Assembly: GCA_945903705.1 (NCBI GenBank)
Contig: CAMDOZ010000005.1
Coordinates: 1-58,504 of the forward strand
Direction of reading: 5' to 3'
DNA: 58,504 bases
Source: Fidelibacterota bacterium
Lineage (GTDB): Bacteria > Pseudomonadota > Alphaproteobacteria > Rhodospirillales > Rhodospirillaceae
Shown: in pieces, positions 9,049 through 17,479 of the stretch
Layout: each line of letters starts with the position of its first letter
How positions within the stretch are numbered: the stretch's first letter is position 1
The notes under the pieces: model-generated
What the model saw: the letters and a program-made list of their open reading frames with translations, nothing else
Told to the model about the DNA's origin: nothing
The model's database searches: none
Position numbers and translations under genes: made by a program

Positions 9049-10101
9049 ATGCGCATCCTCATCGTTACCGACGCGTGGCACCCGCAGGTCAACGGTGTCG
9101 TCCGCACGCTGACCACGCTGAAGCAACATCTGACGACGGGCGGCTACGAGCCGGTGATGATCACGCCCGATCAGTTCAGGAGCATGCCCTGCCCCTCCTA
9201 CCCGGAAATCCGCCTTGCGCTGTTTCCCGGCCGCAAGATGGCCCGCACCATCGAAAGCTTCCGGCCTTGCGTCGTGCACATCGCGACCGAGGGCCCCCTC
9301 GGCTTTACCGCACGAAGGTACTGCGTTCGCCGGGGCATCCCTTTCACCACCGCCTATCACACCAAGTTTCCCGAATATCTCGAGGCGCGCTCGCCCATTC
9401 CGGCCAAGTGGACCTACAAGACAATGCGCTGGTTCCACCGGCCGTCGTCGGCGGTGATGGTGGCGACCCAGACCGTGGAGAACGAACTGGTGCGTCAGGG
9501 CTTCGGGAACATCAAGCGCTGGAGCCGCGGTGTGGATACCAACGTGTTCCGCCCACGTGACAAGAGTTTTCTCGATCTGCCGCGCCCGATCGGCCTCTAT
9601 GTCGGCCGCGTTGCGGTGGAAAAGAATATCGAGGCCTTCCTCGCCCTCCCTGAGCCCAAGAGCAAGGTGGTGGTGGGCGACGGCCCGCAGATGGCGGAGC
9701 TTTCCAAGAAATATCCGGAAGTGAAGTTCGTGGGCCTGAAGGAAGGCGAGGAGCTCGCGCGCTACTATGCGGCGGCGGACGTGTTCGTCTTCCCGAGCCT
9801 CACCGACACCTTCGGCCTTGTCCTGCTCGAAGCCTTGGCCTGTGGCGTTCCTGTCGCCGCCTATCCGGTGGCGGGTCCGCTCGACGTCATCGGCGACGCG
9901 CCGGTGGGGTGTTTGCACGAGGATTTGACTGTTGCCGTTCGCGAGGCGTTGAAAGCCTCGCCGGACGCGTGCCGGGCGCATGCGGAGAAATATTCCTGGG
10001 CGGCAAGCACGGCGCAGTTCCTCGATAATGTGCGGCCGTTTCCGCCGGGGGCGTTTTTCCCGGACCGCGCGCCGAGCACGCCGGCGGCGGTCGCGGTTTA
10101 G
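9049..10101 (+). CDS. agt: GT4 glycosyltransferase, probable diacylglycerol glycosyltransferase (Agt-like)
   Basis: The N-terminus MRILIVTDAWHPQVNGVVRTL is the acceptor-side signature of GT4 enzymes related to SqdX and to Agrobacterium Agt. The nucleotide-sugar side has GLYVGRVAVEKNIEAFL and the FVFPSLTDTFGLVLLEALACGVPVAA motif with the donor-binding E(x7)E spacing. Length (350 residues) is normal. It follows plcP by 12 bases in the same direction. Together they would turn phospholipids into glycolipids: PlcP makes diacylglycerol and this enzyme glycosylates it. A mannosyltransferase role in surface polysaccharide is the main alternative. Confidence 0.75.
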   Translation: MRILIVTDAWHPQVNGVVRTLTTLKQHLTTGGYEPVMITPDQFRSMPCPSYPEIRLALFPGRKMARTIESFRPCVVHIATEGPLGFTARRYCVRRGIPFTTAYHTKFPEYLEARSPIPAKWTYKTMRWFHRPSSAVMVATQTVENELVRQGFGNIKRWSRGVDTNVFRPRDKSFLDLPRPIGLYVGRVAVEKNIEAFLALPEPKSKVVVGDGPQMAELSKKYPEVKFVGLKEGEELARYYAAADVFVFPSLTDTFGLVLLEALACGVPVAAYPVAGPLDVIGDAPVGCLHEDLTVAVREALKASPDACRAHAEKYSWAASTAQFLDNVRPFPPGAFFPDRAPSTPAAVAV

Positions 10102-10116
10102 GGCGCGATTCCAACC

Positions 10117-10205
10117 CGCGAAAATTATATCAGATAAATTTTCGCGCCATGCGACGGAGCGTGGACGAGCGCGAGTCCGCGAAATATATCTGATATAATT
10201 TTCGC
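10117..10205. repeat. REP-type inverted pair C (TATATC variant)
   Basis: The arms at 10117-10146 and 10178-10205 are inverted copies of CGCGAAAATTATATCAGATAA-type sequence, a variant of the family with TATATC for TATCTC. It lies between the convergent glycosyltransferase gene and the small membrane protein gene. In each arm the outward-facing strand contains TGATATAAT, a perfect extended -10 box. Confidence 0.9.
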
Positions 10206-10228
10206 TCCCAGCCAGCCCGTGGCCCGCC

Positions 10229-10561
10229 CTATTTCACCGGCGGTGCGACGTCCGGCGGCATCATCTCGGCCGGGGCCATGTCCGGCACCATCATTTTCGA
10301 CTCTCCGGATTCCTGCTCCAGGCGGCGCTGGGCGTCTTCGGCCTCGCGCGCGGTGATCTCCGCCGGGCTCGAGGCGTCGGCGGGGCTCAAGGACACCGGA
10401 CTCCGGCGCGCAGGCGTCGCGAGGACCGGAGGCGGCGCGGACGGGGCGGCGTCGGCCTGAGGCGCGGGCGGGGCGTCAGGAACGGAGCGGAAGAAAACAA
10501 GGCCGGCGATGACAAAACCCAACAGGGCCACGGTCGCCAATAAAATTCGCACAAACGGCAT
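10229..10561 (-). CDS. Small membrane-anchored Pro/Ala-rich protein, unknown
   Basis: This 110-residue ORF begins MPFVRILLATVALLGFVIAGLVFF, a single N-terminal membrane segment. A low-complexity Pro/Ala/Ser tail of about 85 residues follows and ends in MMVPDMAPAEMMPPDVAPPVK. No domain is recognised. The tail is probably periplasmic. It is divergent from the acyltransferase gene, sharing a promoter region of about 80 bases with an inverted repeat. Codon use is similar to its neighbours, so it is probably real. Confidence 0.55.
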   Translation of the reverse strand: MPFVRILLATVALLGFVIAGLVFFRSVPDAPPAPQADAAPSAPPPVLATPARRSPVSLSPADASSPAEITAREAEDAQRRLEQESGESKMMVPDMAPAEMMPPDVAPPVK

Positions 10562-10598
10562 CGCTCTTTCCCGGGTGGCGTGAGGCCCACGGCCCCCC

Positions 10599-10618
10599 TA
10601 TTGTCATAAGACACAATA
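10599..10618. promoter_or_regulatory. Inverted repeat TATTGT-N8-ACAATA in divergent promoter region
   Basis: TATTGT and ACAATA flank an 8-base centre, a perfect 6-base dyad. It lies between the start of the small membrane protein (10561, leftward) and the TTG start of the acyltransferase (10640, rightward). The position fits an operator or overlapping divergent promoters. No regulator can be named. Confidence 0.35.
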
Positions 10619-10639
10619 ATACACGCGACTGGACCCACT

Positions 10640-11359
10640 TTGGGCAAGCTTTTGAAGAAAGTCGGCCGCAGGCCCGCCGTGCAACGCATGGTGGGAGCAA
10701 CCTTGGCGGCGCATATCGGTCTCGTGCGGCGCACCACGCGCTGGCGGGCGGTGAATGACGAGGCCGCGCGCGCCGCCTGGGCAGGCGAGCGTCCGGTGAT
10801 CGTGGCCTTCTGGCACAACCGGCTGGCCATGATGCCCTACTGCTGGCCGTCGGCGCGGCCGTTCCACATGCTCATCTCCTCGCATCCGGACGGGCAGTTG
10901 ATCGCGCGGACGGTGAAACACTTCGGCATCGAGACCGTGGCGGGATCCTCGACCCGCGGCGGCAGCGAGGCGCTGCGCTCGCTCGTGCGCCTGATCAAGA
11001 GCGGCGTGTCGGTGGGCATCACGCCCGACGGGCCGCGGGGTCCGCGCATGCACGCCTCCGACGGCGCGATTGCACTCGCGCGCCTCTCAGGCACGCCGAT
11101 CCTGCCGGCCGCTGTGTCGGTGAGCCGGCGCATGGTGATGAACTCGTGGGACAAGCTGATCGTCGCGCTTCCTTTTGGGGATGGCGCGATGGTGTGGGGC
11201 GAGCCGATTCACGTAACCGGCGACGCCGACGCGGGCGCGCTTCGCCAGCGCCTGGAGTCAGAGTTGAACCGCGTCAGCGCCGAGGCCGATCAGCTGGTCG
11301 GCCACGCGCCCATCATGCCCGCACCTTTGCCTCAGGACTTCGCCGATGCGCGCGCCTGA
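10640..11359 (+). CDS. DUF374 lysophospholipid acyltransferase-family protein
   Basis: This 239-residue protein of the DUF374 group within the LpxL/PlsC-like acyltransferases contains AFWHNRLAMMPYCW (catalytic His region), SSHPDGQLIA and VGITPDGPRGPRM. It overlaps lpxK by 14 bases, the usual neighbour in alphaproteobacteria, which suggests a role in adding a secondary acyl chain to lipid A. The TTG at 10640 is the first in-frame start in the gap after the divergent gene; another start a few codons on is possible. It acts at the cytosolic face of the inner membrane. Confidence 0.82.
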   Translation: MGKLLKKVGRRPAVQRMVGATLAAHIGLVRRTTRWRAVNDEAARAAWAGERPVIVAFWHNRLAMMPYCWPSARPFHMLISSHPDGQLIARTVKHFGIETVAGSSTRGGSEALRSLVRLIKSGVSVGITPDGPRGPRMHASDGAIALARLSGTPILPAAVSVSRRMVMNSWDKLIVALPFGDGAMVWGEPIHVTGDADAGALRQRLESELNRVSAEADQLVGHAPIMPAPLPQDFADARA

Positions 11360-12323
11360 CTTCTGGCTCACGGACAACGTGCTTTCGCGTTTCCTCGATC
11401 CCTTCGGCCAGATCGCCGGCGGCATCACGGCGCGGCGAGCGGCGCGGGCGCCTTTGGTGCGCGCCGGTGCCCCCGTGATCTGCGTCGGCAATCTCACCAC
11501 GGGCGGGACGGGAAAAACCCCGGTCGCTGCGTCGATCGTACGGCGGCTCGGCACCATGGGCCGTACGCCGGCGGTGGTGATGCGCGGTTATGGCGGCCGG
11601 CTGAAAGGCCCCGTGCGGGTCGATCCGCGCAAGCATGTGGTCGACGACGTGGGCGATGAAGCCTTGCTGCACGCCCGGCGCGGTGCGGTGTGGGTGTCGC
11701 ATGTGCGTGCACAAGCGGCAGCCCCGGCGCTCGCGGACGGGGCCGATGTGCTGGTGATGGACGACGGCCATCAACATTCGACGCTGGCGAAGGACCTCTC
11801 GATCCTGGTGGTGGACGGACGCATCGGGTTCGGGAACGGCCGCATCTTCCCCGCGGGTCCCTTGCGCGAGCCGGTGCGGGGCGGCCTGAAGCGCGCGCAG
11901 GCCGCCGTGATCATGGGCGAGGACCGTCTCGGTCTCGCCGTGGCCTTGGGGGAACATCTCCCGGTGCTGCGCGCGCGCCTCGTGCCGGGCCCGGAGCGCG
12001 CGCGTCTCAAAGGCGAGCGCGTCGTCGCCTTCGCCGGCATCGGCGATCCGCAGAAATTCTACGAGGCCCTGCTCGAAGTCGGCGCCCGGGTGAGCGCCTT
12101 CCATCCCTTCGCCGATCACTACAGCTTCGACGTGGCCGACATCCAGCCGATCCTGGATGAGGCTTTTGCGATCAATGCCATTCCGGTCACCACCGAAAAG
12201 GACGCCGTGCGCCTTGAGCCCGATCAGCGCCAGCAGGTGAACGTGCTGTCGGTGGACGTGGCGTGGGAGAAACCCGAGGCGCTCGACGCACTTCTCCAGG
12301 ATGTTCTGCGCAAGACGCGCTAA
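11346..12323 (+). CDS. lpxK: Tetraacyldisaccharide 4'-kinase
   Basis: LpxK phosphorylates the 4' position of the lipid A precursor using ATP at the inner membrane. The Walker A motif is in VGNLTTGGTGKTPVA (residues about 41-55), followed by VVMRGYGGRLKG and MDDGHQHSTLAKDLSILVVD, all typical of LpxK. At 325 residues the length is normal. The start overlaps the end of the DUF374 acyltransferase gene, so the two are translated together. Confidence 0.95.
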   Translation: MRAPDFWLTDNVLSRFLDPFGQIAGGITARRAARAPLVRAGAPVICVGNLTTGGTGKTPVAASIVRRLGTMGRTPAVVMRGYGGRLKGPVRVDPRKHVVDDVGDEALLHARRGAVWVSHVRAQAAAPALADGADVLVMDDGHQHSTLAKDLSILVVDGRIGFGNGRIFPAGPLREPVRGGLKRAQAAVIMGEDRLGLAVALGEHLPVLRARLVPGPERARLKGERVVAFAGIGDPQKFYEALLEVGARVSAFHPFADHYSFDVADIQPILDEAFAINAIPVTTEKDAVRLEPDQRQQVNVLSVDVAWEKPEALDALLQDVLRKTR

Positions 12324-12431
12324 TCAGCGACAATTATTGAGCAGTTAGCGCCAATCTTGGTCCGGCGGCGTTCTCGCGCGCGCGAGGAGCGCTACTGTCC
12401 GCGACGTCGAAACCAACATTCGAGGTCGCAC

Positions 12432-13184
12432 ATGAGCATTGAACTGGATCGCCGCGCTGTTCTCACCGCGGGCATCGCCACCGGACTGGCGGGCGCCCTG
12501 TCGTCCACCGCCCATGCGGCGGCGGCCAACGCCACGCTTGTTCCTCTGCCCAAGCCTGAGAGCCCCGTCACCGTGGCCATTATGATGGACGAAGGGGCGA
12601 CGATGATCGACTTCGCCGGGCCCTGGGAAGCGTTTCAAGACGCGCGGGTCGCCAAAGTACCGGGATTCGAACTTTATACGGTGGCGCCGTCCAAGGAGCC
12701 GATCCACACCACCGGCAACGGTCATGGCGCCGCGCGGCCGGGCATGCGTGTGATCCCGGACTTCACCTTTGCGGATGCGCCGCAGCCGAAGGTGGTGATC
12801 ATGGGTGCGCAGAGCCGCGCCGACATGCCGGAAAAGATCGAATGGATCAAAAAGGTGGCGCCCGCGTGCGACATCGTCATGTCGGTGTGCACCGGCGCGT
12901 TCCTGCTCGCGCGGACCGGACTGATTGACGGGCTTTCCGCGACCACTCATCATGATTACTACGAGAGTTTCGAACGAACCTTCAAAGACCGCCGCATCAC
13001 CCTTCTCAAGGATCGCCGCTTTGTCGACAACGGCAAGTTCATCACGGCGGGCGGACTCACCTCCGGCGTCGACGGCGCACTGCATGTGGTCGCGCGCTAC
13101 TACGGCGTCGAGGCGGCGCGGGTCAGCGCGGCCTACATGGAACACAACGGCGAAGGCTGGCTCTCGGGGATGCGTCACGCCTGA
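12432..13184 (+). CDS. Tat-exported DJ-1/PfpI-family protein
   Basis: The start at 12432 gives a twin-arginine signal (LDRRAVLTAGIATGLAGAL ... AHAAAAN), so the protein is probably exported folded. The remaining 220 residues form a DJ-1/PfpI domain with DFAGPWEAF near the N-terminus and SVCTGAFLLARTGLIDG with the nucleophile-elbow Cys, then TTHHDYYESF and TAGGLTSGVDGALHVV. It is 24 bases upstream of a GlxA-type regulator whose N-terminal domain is of the same family, so the pair is probably co-transcribed. Enzymatic function is unknown; isonitrile hydratase-like and amidase-like members exist. Confidence 0.8.
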   Translation: MSIELDRRAVLTAGIATGLAGALSSTAHAAAANATLVPLPKPESPVTVAIMMDEGATMIDFAGPWEAFQDARVAKVPGFELYTVAPSKEPIHTTGNGHGAARPGMRVIPDFTFADAPQPKVVIMGAQSRADMPEKIEWIKKVAPACDIVMSVCTGAFLLARTGLIDGLSATTHHDYYESFERTFKDRRITLLKDRRFVDNGKFITAGGLTSGVDGALHVVARYYGVEAARVSAAYMEHNGEGWLSGMRHA

Positions 13185-13208
13185 CGAACCCTCCGCGGAT
13201 GGCCTACC

Positions 13209-14171
13209 ATGAGGGCCATCCGCATCCTCGCCTATCCCGGCGCCAATCTTTTAGACGTGACGGGCCCGGCTCAGGTGTTCGCCTCCGCCTCCCACTACGC
13301 GATGGAGATGGGAGAGACCGCCGCGCCCTCTTACGCGGTCTCGGTGGTGAGCCTCGCAGGTGGAGCGATCATCACATCGGCGGGGGTGGTCCTCGTGACC
13401 GACAAGGCGAGCCTTAAAGCGGTCGATACCTTCCTTGTCGCCGGCGGCTTCGGATCCGATGCGGCAACGGCCGACGCAAAGCTCGTCAAGTTTGTGCGCG
13501 ATCAGTCGCGCATGGCAGGGCGCACGGGATCGGTCTGTACGGGTGCGTTCCTGCTTGCGCAGGCGGGGCTTCTCAACGGCCGAAAGGCGACGACCCACTG
13601 GAATTATTGCGCGCGCCTCGCGCGCGAGTATCCCAAGCTCAAACTGAAGGCAGACGCCGTCTACACCGAAGACGCCAAGGTCTGGACGTCGGCCGGTGTG
13701 CTGGCGGGGGTCGACTTGGCGCTGGCCATGGTCGAACGCGACCTCGGACGCGCCGTCGCAGACTATACGGCCCGCACTTTGGTGGCACCCACGCGACGCA
13801 GCCTCGGTGAATCGCAGATCAGCCCGCAGCTGGTCGCCCAAGAGGCCGAGATCGGGCGGATCCGAAAGCTCATGGAGTGGATTGCCGGCCATCCGGCGGA
13901 AGATTTATCGCCGCCGGCGCTCGCGAAACGCGCGGCCTTAAGCAAACGAAGCCTGCATCGACATTTTCAGTCCGAAGCCCGCATGACGCCGGCGGCCTTT
14001 GTCGAAACCGCGCGGGTTGCAGCCGCGCGACGGCTGCTCGCGAAAACGACGAAGGCGACCGAGCAGGTCGCGCGCGCCGCGGGATTTGGGACGCTCGCAA
14101 CGATGCGCAGAGCTTTCGTGCGCGTGCTGGGCGTGACGCCGGTGCAGTTCCGGCGCGAGTTGAAAGGTTAA
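13209..14171 (+). CDS. GlxA-type transcriptional regulator (DJ-1/PfpI + AraC HTH)
   Basis: Residues 1-190 are a DJ-1/PfpI-like sensor domain (LLDVTGPAQVFASASHY, GSVCTGAFLLAQAGLLNGRKATTHW). Residues about 225-320 are an AraC/XylS double HTH (LSKRSLHRHFQSEARMTPAAFVETARVAAARRLL, AGFGTLATMRRAFVRVLGVTPVQFRREL). This is the GlxA architecture of cytosolic activators. The upstream gene encodes an exported protein with the same sensor fold, so regulator and enzyme may answer the same small molecule. Its stop overlaps the convergent M23 peptidase stop by four bases. Confidence 0.88.
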   Translation: MRAIRILAYPGANLLDVTGPAQVFASASHYAMEMGETAAPSYAVSVVSLAGGAIITSAGVVLVTDKASLKAVDTFLVAGGFGSDAATADAKLVKFVRDQSRMAGRTGSVCTGAFLLAQAGLLNGRKATTHWNYCARLAREYPKLKLKADAVYTEDAKVWTSAGVLAGVDLALAMVERDLGRAVADYTARTLVAPTRRSLGESQISPQLVAQEAEIGRIRKLMEWIAGHPAEDLSPPALAKRAALSKRSLHRHFQSEARMTPAAFVETARVAAARRLLAKTTKATEQVARAAGFGTLATMRRAFVRVLGVTPVQFRRELKG

Positions 14172-15010
14172 CGCTTCGCGGCCGGCATTGCGGCCAAGAT
14201 AGTCTCGGGATCGAGGCGCTCGTCGAACCAGGAGAGGCCGAAATGCAGATGCGCTCCGGTGACGCGGCCGGTCGCGCCGGCGGCGCCGATGACGTCGCCC
14301 TGTTTCACCTGCTGCCCTTCGGTGACGCCGATCTTGCTCAAGTGGATGTAGGTCGATTTCAGCCCATAGCCGTGATCGATCATCACGGTCTGACCGGAAA
14401 GGACCATGTCCGGTTTGGTGAGCACCACGACGCCGTCGGCGGAGGCGCGCGCCGGCGTACCCTCGTTCGCGCCGATGTCGAGCCCGGCATGGAACGCCGT
14501 CGGCTCGCCGTTCAAGACGCGGGAATTTCCGAATTTGGCGGAGATCGGTCCGGCGGCGGGTCGGATGAAGCCCGAGGCGTAGAAGGCCTGCTTCTCGAGG
14601 CGTGCCCGCGCTTTCCGTAAGAGCTCGCTGTCCTCGGCGATCTGCTTCGCGGTCTTGGGATCGGGTGTCACGAGGTTCTGCGGCAGTTCGTCGATGCGCT
14701 CCTGGTCCCAGGCGCGCTTTGAGATGCCGATGGTGCGGGTTTCGATTTCTTTTCCGCTCCTGATGATGATCTCGGCGACGGCCGGCGCGTCACGATCCAA
14801 CCCGAGGATGAACCTGCCGTCTTCGGCAACGGGGACATTGTGTTTGCGGAATTGAACCGTCGAGCCGGCGGGCGCCTTTCCGATCACGACGCCGCCCTGC
14901 TCCAATCGCCCGTTGACGGTCACGTCGAAGGCGAAGGCCGACGAGGAGCTGAAAAGAAGCAATAGCAGAGCTGATATTCGCACGAGGGTTGTCCTTAGGG
15001 AGGCAGTCAT
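14168..15010 (-). CDS. M23-family peptidoglycan endopeptidase (copy 1)
   Basis: The start at 15010 is preferred over an upstream in-frame start because AAGGAG precedes it and it begins a clean signal peptide (MTASLRTTLVRISALLLLLFSSSSAFAF). The C-terminal LytM/M23 domain has HAGLDIGA (first zinc ligands, HxxxD) and GAHLHFG (HLH). It should cut peptide cross-links in the periplasm. The gene 174 bases upstream encodes a close paralogue with the same layout. The intervening DNA carries strong inverted repeats. Confidence 0.88.
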   Translation of the reverse strand: MTASLRTTLVRISALLLLLFSSSSAFAFDVTVNGRLEQGGVVIGKAPAGSTVQFRKHNVPVAEDGRFILGLDRDAPAVAEIIIRSGKEIETRTIGISKRAWDQERIDELPQNLVTPDPKTAKQIAEDSELLRKARARLEKQAFYASGFIRPAAGPISAKFGNSRVLNGEPTAFHAGLDIGANEGTPARASADGVVVLTKPDMVLSGQTVMIDHGYGLKSTYIHLSKIGVTEGQQVKQGDVIGAAGATGRVTGAHLHFGLSWFDERLDPETILAAMPAAKR

Positions 15011-15063
15011 CTCCTTGAGATAAGCGCCGACTAGCCAAAGACAAATGGAATACATGTTTGCAA

Positions 15064-15185
15064 CCCCTCACCCTCCCAGCGCTACGCGCTGGGGCCCTCC
15101 CTCTCCCGCAAGCGGGAGAGGGTTAGGTAGCGCGCTCCGCTGAAGCTCCCTCTCCCGCTTGCGGGAGAGGGTTGGGGTGAGGGCT
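15064..15185. repeat. GC-rich REP-like inverted repeat pair
   Basis: Two perfect 24-base palindromes at 15099-15122 and 15148-15171, built on CCCTCTCCCGC / GCGGGAGAGGG, sit inside longer edges (CCCCTCACCCT at the left, GGGTTGGGGTGAGGG at the right). This is a dispersed GC-rich element common in alphaproteobacterial genomes and unrelated to the AT-rich family here. It fills the gap between two paralogous M23 genes and could act as an intercistronic hairpin that terminates or stabilises mRNA. Confidence 0.85.
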
Positions 15186-15999
15186 AATCCTTCGCCGCCG
15201 GCAACAACGCGAGGATCGTATCCGGGTCGAGGCTGGTGTCGAACCACAGGACCGAGAAGTGCAGATGCGGACCCGTGACGCGGCCCGTGGCGCCGATGGC
15301 GCCGATCACATCGCCCTGTTTCACGCGCTGGCCGTCGGCGACGTCGATGCGGCTCATGTGGATGTAGCTCGTCTGCAATCCGTAGCCGTGATTGAGGAGC
15401 ACCGTGCCACCCGACATCACCATGGTGGGATGCGCAAGAGTAACCACGCCGTCGGCCGCCGCCTTGATGGGCGTGCCGGTGGGGGCCGCGATATCGAGCC
15501 CGGCATGGACGTTGCGCGGCTCGCCGTTGAGGATGCGCTGGCTGCCGTAGATGCCGGAAATGCGGCCTTCCGCGGGACGGATGAATCCGGTGCGGTAGAA
15601 GGCTTGGGTTTCAAAGCGCGCGCGTGCGGCGCGGAGGAGCTTACTGTCCTCGGCGATGCGCGCTTCGGTTTCGGGATCGGGCGTGACCAGATTCTGGGGC
15701 ACGCCGTTCACCTTGTCGATTTTCCAGTCGCGGCGTGCGACGGCGATGGAGAGCGTTTCGGTTTCGCCGGCGAGGGTGTCGATCTTCACTGCGAGCGCGG
15801 CCGGCGCGTTGCGCCCGAGGCCCACGAAGAAGGTGCCGTCGGCGGCGGCCGGCACGCGGCGCTCGCCGACGGTGATCGAGGAGCCCGGAGGCGCCGTGCC
15901 GATGACAAGGCCGCCCTGCTCGAGCTTTCCGCCGATGGTGACGTCGAGGGCGAACGCGGGCGTTGAGAACAGGAGTGCTGCGAGAAGCAAGGATCTCAT
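15184..15999 (-). CDS. M23-family peptidoglycan endopeptidase (copy 2)
   Basis: The 271-residue protein has the signal peptide [18 protein letters not shown] and the same domain order as the neighbouring copy: a beta-rich N-terminal domain (VTIGGKLEQGGLVIGTAPPGSSI), then an M23 domain with HAGLDIAAP and GPHLHFS. The zinc ligands are intact. Its start overlaps the end of xseA by four bases, so it is translated with xseA. The two peptidases are clearly a tandem duplication that has diverged. Confidence 0.9.
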   Translation of the reverse strand: MRSLLLAALLFSTPAFALDVTIGGKLEQGGLVIGTAPPGSSITVGERRVPAAADGTFFVGLGRNAPAALAVKIDTLAGETETLSIAVARRDWKIDKVNGVPQNLVTPDPETEARIAEDSKLLRAARARFETQAFYRTGFIRPAEGRISGIYGSQRILNGEPRNVHAGLDIAAPTGTPIKAAADGVVTLAHPTMVMSGGTVLLNHGYGLQTSYIHMSRIDVADGQRVKQGDVIGAIGATGRVTGPHLHFSVLWFDTSLDPDTILALLPAAKD

Positions 16000-17429
16000 A
16001 GCAAGGTGCCTTGGCCGGGATCGGGTTTGCGCACCGGTTTGACTTGGGGCTTAGCGCCGCCCCCTTCCGCACGGGCGCTCACCTTGCCGTCGTTGAATTC
16101 GATCTCGAGCGCCGCACCCGCCGCCACGCCTGCCGCGGAAAGAACCGGCACGCCGGCTGCGTCGCGCACGAGCGCATAGCCGCGCTTCAGCGGGCTAAGA
16201 GGCGAGCTTGATTCCAGGCGCGCGGCGAGGGATTCCCATTTGGCGGTGCAATCGTCGACGGCGCGGCCGGCCGCGCGGGCGAAGCGCTGGGCGAGTTTCT
16301 CAACGTCTTGGACGTGGCGCTCGATGTCGCGGCGGAAGCGGTCGAGATTGAGTTTCGCGCTGACGACAGCGAGGTCCTGGCTCTTGGTTTGCAGAAGACT
16401 GCGCGGGCCGAGCGAGAGACGTTCCGCGAGCACGTCGAGGTCTTGGGTTTTCTGAGCGACGATGGCATCGAGGCGCGGGATGCCGCGGATCAGGCCTTCA
16501 AGATGGATGCGCCGTTCGGTGAGCACGCGTGTGACCGCCTGCACCAGGCGTCCGTGGCGGGTCTGCACGTTGCAGAGGAGCTCGAGCCGCACCGGCACGG
16601 CCATTTCGGCGGCCCCCGTCGGCGTGGGCGCACGGCGGTCGGCGGCGTAGTCGATGAGCGTCCAGTCGGTCTCGTGTCCGACGGCGGAGATGAGCGGAAT
16701 CGCGGAGGCCGCCGCGGCGCGCACCACGTTCTCCTCGTTGAAGCACCAGAGGTCTTCCAGACTGCCGCCGCCGCGGGCGACGATGATCACGTCAGGCCGC
16801 GGGATCGCGCCGTCTTCGGGAAGTGCGTTGAAACCGTTGATAGCGGCGGTGATCTCGTCGGCGGCGCCTTCGCCTTGCACGCGCACCGGCCAGACGATAA
16901 CCCGGCAGGGGCAGCGCTCAGAGATCCGGTGGAGGATGTCGCGGATGACAGCGCCGGTGGGCGAGGTCACCACGCCGATCACGGTGGGAAGGAACGGCAG
17001 CGGCTTCTTGCGCGAGTCCTCGAACAGGCCTTCGGCGGCGAGTTTCTTGCGCCGGTCCTCGAGGAGCTTGAGAAGCGCCCCCTGCCCCGCGAGTTCCAGG
17101 CTCTCGATGATGATCTGGTAGCTCGACCGCCCGGGGTAGGTGGTGAGCTTGCCCGTGGCGATGACTTCCATGCCCTCTTCGGGCCGGATCGAAAGGCGCG
17201 AGAGCGTGCCGCGCCAGATGATGGCGTCGAGGGCCGCGTCCTCGTCCTTGAGGCGCAGGTAACAATGGCCCGACCCGGGCACCTTGGGCTGAGACACCTC
17301 GCCGCGTACCCGCACATAGCCGAAGGATTCCTCGACCTTGCGCTTCAAGGCCTGGGAGAGTTCGGAGACCGTCAGGGGCGGCGCGTTATGGTCCGGCCCC
17401 GGGGCATCGCGGGATAGCAAGTCGCTCAT
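15996..17429 (-). CDS. xseA: Exodeoxyribonuclease VII large subunit
   Basis: XseA cuts single-stranded DNA together with XseB. The protein opens with the OB-fold domain ([44 protein letters not shown]). The catalytic domain follows, with [38 protein letters not shown] and [24 protein letters not shown]. The C-terminal coiled-coil region is present. The start at 17429 is used because the upstream codons are not conserved-like. It is divergent from purD by about 50 bases. No xseB is in the window. Confidence 0.96.
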   Translation of the reverse strand: MSDLLSRDAPGPDHNAPPLTVSELSQALKRKVEESFGYVRVRGEVSQPKVPGSGHCYLRLKDEDAALDAIIWRGTLSRLSIRPEEGMEVIATGKLTTYPGRSSYQIIIESLELAGQGALLKLLEDRRKKLAAEGLFEDSRKKPLPFLPTVIGVVTSPTGAVIRDILHRISERCPCRVIVWPVRVQGEGAADEITAAINGFNALPEDGAIPRPDVIIVARGGGSLEDLWCFNEENVVRAAAASAIPLISAVGHETDWTLIDYAADRRAPTPTGAAEMAVPVRLELLCNVQTRHGRLVQAVTRVLTERRIHLEGLIRGIPRLDAIVAQKTQDLDVLAERLSLGPRSLLQTKSQDLAVVSAKLNLDRFRRDIERHVQDVEKLAQRFARAAGRAVDDCTAKWESLAARLESSSPLSPLKRGYALVRDAAGVPVLSAAGVAAGAALEIEFNDGKVSARAEGGGAKPQVKPVRKPDPGQGTLL

Positions 17430-17479
17430 GGCTCTGTTATGCCACTGCCGAGGCGGCAAAGGAACGGGATCGAAGAGCG

